Source: DASXKD01 sp963707905
Lineage (GTDB): Bacteria; Actinomycetota; Actinomycetes; Streptosporangiales; Streptosporangiaceae
Assembly: GCA_963707905.1 (NCBI GenBank)
Contig: CAVPSA010000023.1
Span: 1-64,000 of the forward strand
DNA: 64,000 nt
Reading direction: 5' to 3'
Of the stretch, positions 1 through 7,435 are shown in pieces; the stretch's first letter is position 1; the number at the start of each line of letters is the position of its first letter. Made by a program: the position numbers and the translations under genes. The notes under the pieces are model-generated. The model was given only the letters and a program-made list of their open reading frames with translations. It did no database searches and had not been told where the DNA came from.

Positions 1-486
1 TTCTCCCCCCGTCTGATATCCGGTGTGATCGGCCGTTACGCCGCGCGGGTCACGCACGCTCCCTAATGGAAGGGCTCCAAGGCACCGCCATCCGATTAGC
101 CGTTCGTGACCTCAGCAGCCCGCAGGGCCCCGGTCCTGGCTGGAGCTCGGTGGCTCCCGTCAGTGTGAGGGGTCCATCCTGCGGGTGGCTCAGGCCACCG
201 ACCACCCTGCCGGCCGGGGTCACTGTCTGCCAGCAGCTGACCCCGGCGTGTCGCGGACCTGATGGCGGCGGCAAGTCCCGGGGCCCGGATCTCGCCCGAA
301 GGATCCCAGTCCAGGTTGCATTCGGCGGATCACCCAGCACCAGCCGCCACCACGCTCACCGGAACCTGCCAGTCTGCGCTTGAGCATCCACACCGCTGTG
401 TCCCCTATAGGGCATCGATCCGGCAGGCAGGCCCCGCTGTCTTGGTCGAGGGCTCCAGGCCCTGGATCGCTATGGCGGTGACCTGC
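1..486. other. Non-coding or decayed left edge
   Basis: No open reading frame here resembles a protein I recognise and none has a convincing ribosome binding site. The only structure I see is a 12-base direct repeat (aggttgcattcg) at 313-324 and again at 500-511. The second copy lies exactly where the HNH reading frame breaks off, so the stretch may be sequence brought in by the rearrangement that removed the 3' end of that gene. Confidence 0.4.
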
Positions 487-1311
487 TCACATGCCCATTA
501 GGTTGCATTCGCAGGTCAGGCCGCCGCGGTGGTGTGGGGTGGTGTGGTCGAGGTCGCATTGGCTGGCGGGGCGGCGGCATCCGGGGAAGGCGCAGGCCTG
601 CTGCCTGACTTTGATCAGGTGCTGCAGTCCTGCTGGTGGCCGGTAGGCGGTGGAGTGCCGCGGGTGGGTGCACCCGGCGGACTCGAACCATTGCAGGTGC
701 ATTCCCGCCAGCCAGGCGGCGATGTGCGCGTCCCGTTCCGCTGGTGGCATCGGGGCGGGCGCCGGTGGCGCAGGTTCGTTTCCCGGTGGTCTGGGTCCCT
801 GCGCGGATGGCGCAGGTCCCTGTGCCGGTGGTGCGGGTGCCTGTGCCGGTGGTGCAGGTCCCTGTGCTGGTGGTGCAGGTCCCTGTGCCGGTGGTGCGGG
901 TCCTTGTGCTGGTGGTGCGGGTGCCTGGCCGGGTGGCGCGGGTGCCTGCTGCGGTGGTGCAGGTGTCTGCCCGGGTGGCGCCGGGCCTTGCTGCGGGGGT
1001 GGTGGCCAGGGGCTGGGAGGTGGCCCGGGCAGGCCGTGTCCTGGGCGGGCGCAGCCGTGGCCGACGGGGCGGCCGTCTTGGCCGGTCAGGGTGACGCAGC
1101 AGCGGCTTTGCGGGTGTGCGGTGATGGCCGTGGCGAGGTGGCGGCTGTCGGCGGCGGTCAGCGGGCCGAACCCGGTGACCTCGCCCGGTGCGTCCGCGAG
1201 GCCGAGCCAGGTGCGCAACGGCATGGTCAGGTTGACCATCCCCGCCACCGCCGGGATACCCGGCCAGCCGGCGGCAGCCGGCGTGGCGGCGGGCGGCTCC
1301 CAGTCCGTCAC
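487..1311 (-). pseudogene. HNH endonuclease half of a DUF222/13E12-type protein, 3'-truncated
   Basis: This is the C-terminal half of a DUF222-HNH (13E12 repeat family) protein. A conserved linker block (MVNLTMPLRTWLGLADAPGE) is followed by a low-complexity Pro-Ala-Gln region built from seven-residue repeats, then the start of an HNH motif with CAFPGCRR and CDLDHTTPHHRGG. Homologs continue from CECNL into a second His-containing zinc/nuclease segment; here the frame stops three residues after CNL, so the catalytic fold is incomplete. The GTG start overlaps the TGA of the DUF222 half by 4 nt, although homologs are normally one polypeptide, so this is probably a frameshifted remnant and not a two-gene operon. 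Confidence 0.7.
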
Positions 1312-2270
1312 CGGTGCCCGGCGAGCCGCCGGCCCCAGGCCGGGGTGCCGGGTGCCGGGGAGGCCGGGTGCCGCGGAGGCCGGGTGTGCCGGGTGGCCGG
1401 GTGGCCGGGGTGGCCGGGTGTGCCGGGGTGGCCGGGTGTGCCGGGGTGGCCGGGTGTGCCGGGTGTGGCCGGGCCGGTGCCTGGGTTGCCGGCGGCTGGG
1501 TGCGGGCGGTGCTGGGCGGCCGGCAGCAGTGCGGCGGCCGGGATGCCGCTGAGCAGGGCGAGGAAGACCTGGGCGCGGAGCTGGCCGGCGGTGCCGGCCA
1601 GCCCGGCGGCGCGCAGGCTCCGGGCCAGGGCGGCGATGTGCTGGTCCGCGGCGATCACCGCGGCCGGGGGCAGGTCCCGGCCGGCCAGCGCGGCGGTGCC
1701 GGCGTGCTCGTCCCAGCGTTCGACGCGGGCTTCCCGCTGCGCCTGCTCACGCCGGGTGCGGGCGGCCCGCGGATCGGCGGCCAGCACCGCCCGGCGGGCC
1801 GCCGCACGCACCTGCGCGCTGGTCTGCCCCGCCGCCCGGACCAAAATGCGCTCTTCGACAGCGGCCGCGTGGTCATCGCCGAGCCCGGTCGTCTCCTCGG
1901 CAATGGCGCCCGCCCGGGGCACATCGATCACCCCGGCGGCCAGCGCCTGGGCGGTCAGCGGCAGCCGCCGCAACGACACCGCCAGATCCAGCACCCGCCC
2001 CGCGCCCCGGCCGGTCAGCGTCAACAACGCGGCGATCTCCGCATCGGCATGCTCAGCGGCCCGCGGCTGCCCAGCCGCCTCCTGAGCCTCCCGCCGGCGC
2101 ATCAGCTCACCCACCGCGGCCAGTTCCAGCGCGCTGGCCCACGACGCCAGCCGGCGCCCAGCCCGGATCACCCCGGCCAGCTCATCATCGGCCAGCCGGC
2201 CCAGCCCCCCAGCCCGCGCCCCTTCAGCCCAGCCGGCCAGCACCGGCCCCGGCGGCAAAAGATCAGCCAC
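1308..2270 (-). pseudogene. DUF222 domain half of a 13E12-type HNH protein
   Basis: The 320-residue frame carries the DUF222 core typical of actinobacterial 13E12 proteins: PPGPVLAGWAEGARAGGLGRL near the start, then RAGRRLASWASALELAAVGEL, and a long Ala-rich helical region. The C-terminal 70 residues are a collagen-like GTPGHP repeat encoded by near-identical 15-base units at about 1375-1470. Codons upstream of the GTG still encode family-like residues (GSGFAAGG) as far as a stop at 2295-2297, which indicates that the gene once began further upstream, before the IS3 relic. Biochemical function of the family is unknown. It ends in a 4-nt overlap with the HNH fragment. Confidence 0.7.
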
Positions 2271-2314
2271 CCCGCCCGCCGCGAACCCCGATCCTCAGCA
2301 CGACTGCCCGGCTT

Positions 2315-2333
2315 GGGGGGGGGGGGGGGGGGG
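2315..2333. repeat. Run of 19 consecutive G
   Basis: A homopolymer of 19 G sits between the DUF222 core and the IS3 relic, followed by more G-rich sequence on the plus strand. It could be a slippage hotspot, a G-quadruplex former, or an assembly artefact at the junction of the mobile element. Confidence 0.9.
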
Positions 2334-2339
2334 TGGGGT

Positions 2340-3390
2340 GTAGTGATGTGGAGTGGGGGTGAGGGTGGATATGGGTGGTGGACGAGGGAGCGAAGAACGA
2401 TCAGCATCGCTTATCGTACAGATCGGTGCGGGAGGATGCGGAGATATGTACAGCGCGAGGCGAACTGCTGGGAGGTGTAGTTGCTGCGCGATGGGAGTGA
2501 AGATAGCCGCGCGAGCGGTGATGCGGGCGGCATCTCATCGCTTCTCGATGAGCGGCGTTTGTATTATCATCTGCGCAGCCGATGACCTCTTCGTATGGCA
2601 GTGGATGACGTCGCAGGTAAAGCCAGCCTCCCACGTCGGGATATACGTAATGTCGCCGACCATCTTCTCACCGGGCGCAGCCGCGGTGAAATCACGGTGC
2701 GCCAGGTGGGATGCGTGCTCTTGCCGTCGCTCGGTGAGGCTGGCCGCAGGGCGGCTGGCAGGGCACCAGGCCAGGTCATGCATGAGGGAGCGGACCAGCT
2801 CCGGCCCGGCGGGGCGCCCCAGGCCGCGAGGTCCGCATGGACCGCCGGACCCGTACGTCTCTCGGAGTCATCGAATGATTCTCACATACAAAGCGAGGGT
2901 TCCCCGCCTTTTCGCGGTCGCGATTCCGGCGCGCTCCGCCATTCGTAGAACCCGGAACGGGATACCTCCATCCACCGGCACATCTCGACGACCGACGGCA
3001 CATGCCGCTCATCCGATTCCTGGGAACCGCATACTCCGCGTCGATGAACTCGAATTTCTCGGTCACCGATGGTCGCGGGCGAAGTATGCTGCGGCTTTTT
3101 TCAGGAACTCGTTCTCCATCTTCAGTTCCCGGGTTTCCCGCTCGAGCTGCGCAGCCGCGCGCGCTCATTCACGGTCAGGCGGCTCCTCACCGGCATGCTC
3201 ACGGCGGTAGGAGGCAACCCAATTACCGAGGGTGCTTCGTTGATTCCGAGCTCCTTTGCCACTCTGGCGATCGGAGCGACGTTCGATCACCATCTTACGT
3301 TATCTGAATTAGGCGAGAAGCTTTTTAGGTGGGCAAAATATTCATTTTTAGAACATCTAATGGATGGATGTGGAAAGTTGGGGCACCTCA
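2340..3390 (-). mobile_element. Degenerate IS3-family insertion sequence
   Basis: The minus strand encodes scattered pieces of an IS3-family transposase. The end of OrfA (3075-3290) includes WVASYRREHAGEEPPD and the leucine-zipper tail KMENEFLKKAAAYFARDH, with the A6G slippery heptamer used for programmed -1 frameshifting at 3095-3101. OrfB begins VTEKFEFIDAEYAVPRNRM near 3064 and recurs as DFTAAAPGEKMVGDITYIPTWE near 2660. The second catalytic Asp block (HSDRGSNYTS in relatives) survives only as SNYTSQQFA in another frame near 2480, and the final Glu block is missing. Multiple frameshifts and stops make it inactive. An AT-rich left flank (about 3290-3385) ends in a likely terminal repeat beginning TGAGGTGCCCC on the minus strand. 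Confidence 0.75.
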
Positions 3391-3711
3391 CCCGCACACC
3401 GCGCGGCGGCCGGGCCCCGTCCGCAGCACCTCCGGGCCCGCAGCCGCCGCCGTGTCCGCGAAGTACTCATCCAGCAACGGCCCGGGCAGATCAGCCAGCC
3501 ACGCATACGGCCCATCCGGCGGGGCGCTCTGCGGGCCGAAAGCCGGGCCCGGCCACTGCTCCCCGGCAGGCACCGTGAACGCGCCAGCCGCCTCTAAGGC
3601 GGCGATCTCAGCGTCGAGCTCCGCATCCTGAGCCGCCCACGCCGCCGCCACCGGCTCCACCCGGCGCAACAGCGCATCCCGGAACCGATCGCCCTCCAGG
3701 GGAGGGGGCAT
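3388..3711 (-). pseudogene. N-terminal fragment of the DUF222/HNH protein
   Basis: The peptide from the ATG at 3711 contains AELDAEIAALEAAGAFTVPAGEQWPGP and a short acidic region before PEVLRTGPGRRA. I recognise this as the N-terminal section that precedes the DUF222 core in related actinobacterial proteins. It runs in the same direction as the core at 1308-2270 and is separated from it only by the IS3 relic, so the simplest reading is one ancestral gene cut by the insertion. The frame dies at the junction with the element. The frame remains open upstream to 3855 but that part looks unrelated. Confidence 0.55.
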
Positions 3712-4272
3712 TGCTGCGCGATCGTTGGGTGCGGATGACTCGCCGCGATCTGAGAGCGCAGGCGGCTTGCAGCGACCCGAAGGTGACAGCAGCTCTGCGC
3801 GATCCAGGGAAGAGGGCAGCCTCGCGGTCGTGCCTGCTGCGAGCACCTGCCTCACCTCCCCAGCAACGGAGCCAGCCTGTCGGAATCCACGCTATCGAGC
3901 AAGTCTGACAATAAACACTAGAACACGGAACTTCGAAAAAATGTGCGACAGTTGTCAAGGGTCAGGGTGTGCCAGGGTCGAGGGTCGGGGGTGCGGGGGG
4001 CAGGGGTGAGATCGACGGGTCAGGCGTGCCAGGGCTGAGGGGTGTGCCAGGGCCGAGGCGTGTGCGGGGGTCGGGGGGTGTGCAGGGGCTGAGGGTCGGG
4101 GGTCAGGTGTGCCGGGGCTGAGGGGTCGACGGGTCAGGCGTGTGCCAGGGGCGGGCGTGTGCAGGGGCTGAGAGTCGACGGGTCAGGCGTGCCGGGGTCG
4201 GGGGTTGGGGGTCGGGGAGGGCAGGGGCTGGGGCCGGGAATCAGGTGTGCCCGCGGCCGAGGGGTCGGCGAG
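3712..4272. repeat. Intergenic region with degenerate tandem GC-rich repeats
   Basis: No gene is evident. From about 3958 to 4300 the plus strand repeats variants of gtcaggcgtgccggggctga, with gtcgacgggtcaggcg recurring at about 4014, 4122 and 4176. Units are diverged and irregularly spaced. The block ends inside or just past the 3' end of the ECF sigma gene, which is transcribed towards it. Confidence 0.6.
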
Positions 4273-5298
4273 TCAGGGTGTGCCCGGGTCGAGCGTGCCG
4301 GGGAGGCCGAATGCTGGGAACAGGCTGGCCCCGAACGTCGTGATCTCGGCGATCACCCCATCGCCCGTACGCAGCACGTCGAGCTTGAAGGCACGGAACT
4401 CCGAGTCGCCCGCCCGCCGCAGGTAGCTGGCCGCGGCTGGCATCCGGTTGGCCGCCGTCGGCAGGAGCCGCCAGTCGCCGTCCCGGTTCGGCCCGAGTGC
4501 GCGTTCCAAGAGCGGCCCGATCGCGCCGACCCCGTCGTAACACACCGGGTACGGGGGCATCGTGACGCGGATGTCCCGGGCAGCGATCGCCACGGCAGCC
4601 GCCGCGTCGCAGCGCTGGTGTGCGTCGATGAACGCCTCCAGCAGGTCCCGCTCGGCGTCGCTGAGCAGCCCGGCAGACCGGCCCGACCAGTCAGAACGGT
4701 GAGCCGGGAGGTGCTGGCGCATCGTCGCACGGGCCCGCTGGAGGGCGCTGTTCGCTGCCGCCACGCTCATTTCCAGCAGTACGGCTGTCTGGCTGGCGGG
4801 CCAGCCGAGCACGTCGCGGGCGATCAGCGTGGCACGCTGGCGCGGCGGCAGGACCTGGAGCGCGGCCACGAATGCCAGTTCGATGGTCTCCCGCTCGATC
4901 ACGGCCGCGTCGGGCTGCTCGCCGGGTGCAGTCGCCTCGTCAAGCAGCCGGTCCGGGTACGGCTGGAGCCAGGGCACCTCGGCGAACGACCGCAGCGCGC
5001 TGGCTCTGTGCGCGCGGCGGCGGAGCATGTCCAGGCACACGTTGGTCGCGATGCGGTACAGCCAGGCGCGGAACATCGTGCCGCCATCGAAGCCGTCCCG
5101 GCCGCGCCAGGCGCGCAGGAAGGTCTCCTGCACCGCGTCCTCGGCATCGTCGAACGACGCGAGCATGCGGTAGCAGTGCACGTGCAGTTCGCGCTGGTAT
5201 CGCTGGGTGAGGCCGGCGAACGCGGACTGGTCACCCGCGACCGCCGCCGCAACCAGTTCCCCCGCCACCAGCTCCCCGGCCACCGGCTCCCCGGCCAC
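4273..5298 (-). CDS. ECF sigma factor with C-terminal SnoaL-like domain
   Basis: An RNA polymerase sigma factor of the extracytoplasmic-function group. Region 2 is clear (RYQRELHVHCYRMLASFDDAEDAVQETFLRAWRG) and region 4 follows (LPPRQRATLIARDVLGWPASQTAVLLEMSVAAANSALQRARATM). A C-terminal NTF2/SnoaL-like domain of about 120 residues places it in the SigG/SigJ-like class, where that domain modulates activity. The frame is open to 5499 but that would overlap the VOC gene. I prefer one of the in-frame GTGs at 5298, 5283 or 5268, which lie in a VAGEPVAGELVAGEL repeat. The exact start is uncertain. No anti-sigma gene is adjacent. Confidence 0.85.
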   Translation of the reverse strand: MAGEPVAGELVAGELVAAAVAGDQSAFAGLTQRYQRELHVHCYRMLASFDDAEDAVQETFLRAWRGRDGFDGGTMFRAWLYRIATNVCLDMLRRRAHRASALRSFAEVPWLQPYPDRLLDEATAPGEQPDAAVIERETIELAFVAALQVLPPRQRATLIARDVLGWPASQTAVLLEMSVAAANSALQRARATMRQHLPAHRSDWSGRSAGLLSDAERDLLEAFIDAHQRCDAAAAVAIAARDIRVTMPPYPVCYDGVGAIGPLLERALGPNRDGDWRLLPTAANRMPAAASYLRRAGDSEFRAFKLDVLRTGDGVIAEITTFGASLFPAFGLPGTLDPGTP

Positions 5299-5447
5299 CT
5301 GCTCGACGGCCCCTGGCTCCCGGCCCCTGGCTCCCCGGCCATTGGCTGCCTGGCCGCCGGCTGCCTCGGCTCGCGGCCAGTTCCACGGTCGCGCCGGCCG
5401 GCATCGGCGGCCGGCTCTGCTCCGAGGGTCCCTGGCCTGCCACGCGA

Positions 5448-5879
5448 TCAGCCTCCCGACCCGGGCGGCTCGGCCCGGTTCACCTCTTGCAGCACCCACA
5501 CGTTGCCATCCGGGTCGGCGAAGTCGGCGAACGACTCGTAGTTCGCGCGCTGCGGGTCCGGTCCGGGCACCCAGATACCCGACTCCAGGTGCCGGATCTC
5601 GCTGACCTCCACCCCGCGCTTCACCAGATCGGCGCGCCCGGCCACGATGTCGGAGACGACAAGGTGCAGCCCTTGTGCCGAGCCAGGCGGAGCGGCCGTG
5701 ATACCCACGCCGAAACCCACCGAACAGGCAGAACCGGGCGGCGTCACCTGGACCACCCGCATATCCGTGCCCACCGGGGTGTCGACTTCCAAGCCGAAAC
5801 CGGCCTGCTCCACATAAAACGACTTGGCGCGGTCCACGTCCGTGACCGGGATCAGGACCAGTTCAAGCTTGAACTCCAT
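5448..5879 (-). CDS. VOC-family (glyoxalase/bleomycin-resistance fold) protein
   Basis: A 143-residue protein with one vicinal-oxygen-chelate module repeated in the usual two halves: KLELVLIPVTDVDRAKSFYVEQAGF at the start and LHLVVSDIVAGRADLVKRGVEV then FADPDGNVWVLQEV at the end. The start at 5879 is set by a strong AGGAGG just upstream. Substrate cannot be told from sequence. It sits just upstream of the ECF sigma gene on the same strand with no gap, so the two are probably co-transcribed; such pairs are common in actinobacteria. Confidence 0.85.
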   Translation of the reverse strand: MEFKLELVLIPVTDVDRAKSFYVEQAGFGLEVDTPVGTDMRVVQVTPPGSACSVGFGVGITAAPPGSAQGLHLVVSDIVAGRADLVKRGVEVSEIRHLESGIWVPGPDPQRANYESFADFADPDGNVWVLQEVNRAEPPGSGG

Positions 5880-6202
5880 GGCGAACCCTCCTCGTGCCCG
5901 GGGCCTGCCGGGCCGCGCGGGGCACGGCGGCGGCATCTGCCCGTCGGTTTACCGGTGTAACGCAGCCCGCGGGCAAAGCTCATCGGTGGGCCGATGAACA
6001 GGCCATGAGCAGGCAGAATGGGGGAAGACGGCCAGGCCACCCGGGCCCGGCTCAGCTGCGCAGGCCAGCCGAAGGCAGAACGTCGTAACACCGTTATCCA
6101 GGTGCTCGGTTGCTAAGGCATGGGGCCAACTATGCTTACTCAACCGCACAGCTTGCCAGTTAGGGATGGAACGTCTACGAAAGCCATGAACAGGGCCGGA
6201 CG
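5880..6202. other. Divergent intergenic region
   Basis: These 323 bases separate the VOC/ECF unit (leftward) from the REC-PP2C operon (rightward). Both must have promoters here. I see no confident -35/-10 pair and no GGGTA element. No gene or RNA is apparent. Confidence 0.5.
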
Positions 6203-7435
6203 GTGACTCGGGACGCCGCACAGGCCAGGGCCCCGGCCCCCGCGGCCGTCCCTGGCCAGGTACAGGTGCTGCTCATCGAGGACGATGATGGGGATGCCCT
6301 TCTCGTCCAGGAATACCTGGTGGAAGCGGGTGCCCCGGTTGCGCTTGACCGGGTGCGGTCGATCACCGAGGCGCAACCGCTGCTGCCCGCGGCGGCCTGC
6401 GTTCTGCTCGACCTTGACCTCCCCGATGCGCATCAGTTGCAGGGCGTGCACTGGCTTCAGGAGAACGTGCCCCAGGTCGCCGTGGTCGTGCTGACCGGCC
6501 TGGCCGACGAGCACCTCGGTGCCGAGGCGGTCCGTGCGGGCGCGCAGGACTACCTGGTCAAGGGCCAGGTAGACGGGGAGTTGCTGAACCGGGTCATCCG
6601 TTATGCGGTGGAACGGCGCCGGTTCGAGGAGATCCAGCAGCAGTTGCGCGAGGCGCAGATCTACGCCCGGGAGAACGCCCGGCTGGAGCGCGGCCTGCTG
6701 CCATCCCCACTGCTGTCCGACTCACGGCTGACCGTCGCCACCCGCTACCGCCCCGGCGGTGGCCAGATGCTGCTCGGCGGGGACTTCTTCGACCTGGTCG
6801 AGGCCGCGGACGGCTGGGTGCACGTGGTGATCGGCGACGTCTGCGGCCGCGGGCCGGAAGAGGCCGCGCTCGGCGTATGCCTGCGCGTCGCGTGGCGCAC
6901 CATGGTGCTGGCCGGCCGCCCGATGGCCGAGGTGCTGTCCGCCATCCAGCAGGTGCTGGAGCATGAGCGGCACGAAGAGCGGCTGTTCACCACGTTGTGC
7001 ATGATGTCGGTCGCACCGGACCGGGCGCACGCGCGGCTGCACCTGGCCGGGCACCCGCCGCCGCTGCTGCTCACCCCGGACGGGGTGCGCGAACTGAGAG
7101 CCCCCGTCAGCACGCCTCCCGGCATCGCGCACATGGAGGACTGGCCGGTCAGCGAGGTCGCCCTGGGGGACAACTGGACCCTGCTGATGTACACCGACGG
7201 CCTGATCGAGGGGCGGATCGGCACCGGCCCGGAGCGGCTGGGCAGCGACGGGCTGACCGAGATCATCGAGGCATACCTGCGCGCCGCGCTCCCCACGGGT
7301 CAGTGGGAACGCGAATCGCGGGACGAGCGGCTGCTTGACGGGCTGATCGACCGGGTGCGCGAACTCAACGGCGGGGACCTGGACGACGATCTGGCCGTGC
7401 TTACGCTCGGATTTCCTGCCGTGGTTGGCGCATGA
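6203..7435 (+). CDS. Response-regulator-fused PP2C (SpoIIE/RsbU-type) phosphatase
   Basis: A serine phosphatase controlled by a receiver domain. Residues about 20-135 form REC (VLLIEDDDGDALLVQEYLV, phosphoacceptor region VLLDLDLPD, KGQ near the end). A short helical linker leads to a PP2C/SpoIIE domain at about 170-405 with the metal-binding motifs GGDFFDLV, GDVCGRGP, YTDGLIEG and DDDLAVLTL. In partner switching such enzymes dephosphorylate STAS antagonists to free a sigma factor. It starts at a GTG and overlaps the following kinase gene by 4 nt (ATGA), so input from that kinase is likely. Its output target is inferred. Confidence 0.93.
   Translation: MTRDAAQARAPAPAAVPGQVQVLLIEDDDGDALLVQEYLVEAGAPVALDRVRSITEAQPLLPAAACVLLDLDLPDAHQLQGVHWLQENVPQVAVVVLTGLADEHLGAEAVRAGAQDYLVKGQVDGELLNRVIRYAVERRRFEEIQQQLREAQIYARENARLERGLLPSPLLSDSRLTVATRYRPGGGQMLLGGDFFDLVEAADGWVHVVIGDVCGRGPEEAALGVCLRVAWRTMVLAGRPMAEVLSAIQQVLEHERHEERLFTTLCMMSVAPDRAHARLHLAGHPPPLLLTPDGVRELRAPVSTPPGIAHMEDWPVSEVALGDNWTLLMYTDGLIEGRIGTGPERLGSDGLTEIIEAYLRAALPTGQWERESRDERLLDGLIDRVRELNGGDLDDDLAVLTLGFPAVVGA

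Noticed and set aside
779..1000. CRISPR-like repeats
   Set aside because: Units are 21 bases, contiguous and in frame, with no spacers; they encode a Pro-Ala-Gln linker.
1308..1311. True two-gene operon of DUF222 and HNH with a GTGA overlap
   Set aside because: Possible, but relatives are single polypeptides and both halves are truncated elsewhere, so a frameshifted pseudogene is more likely.
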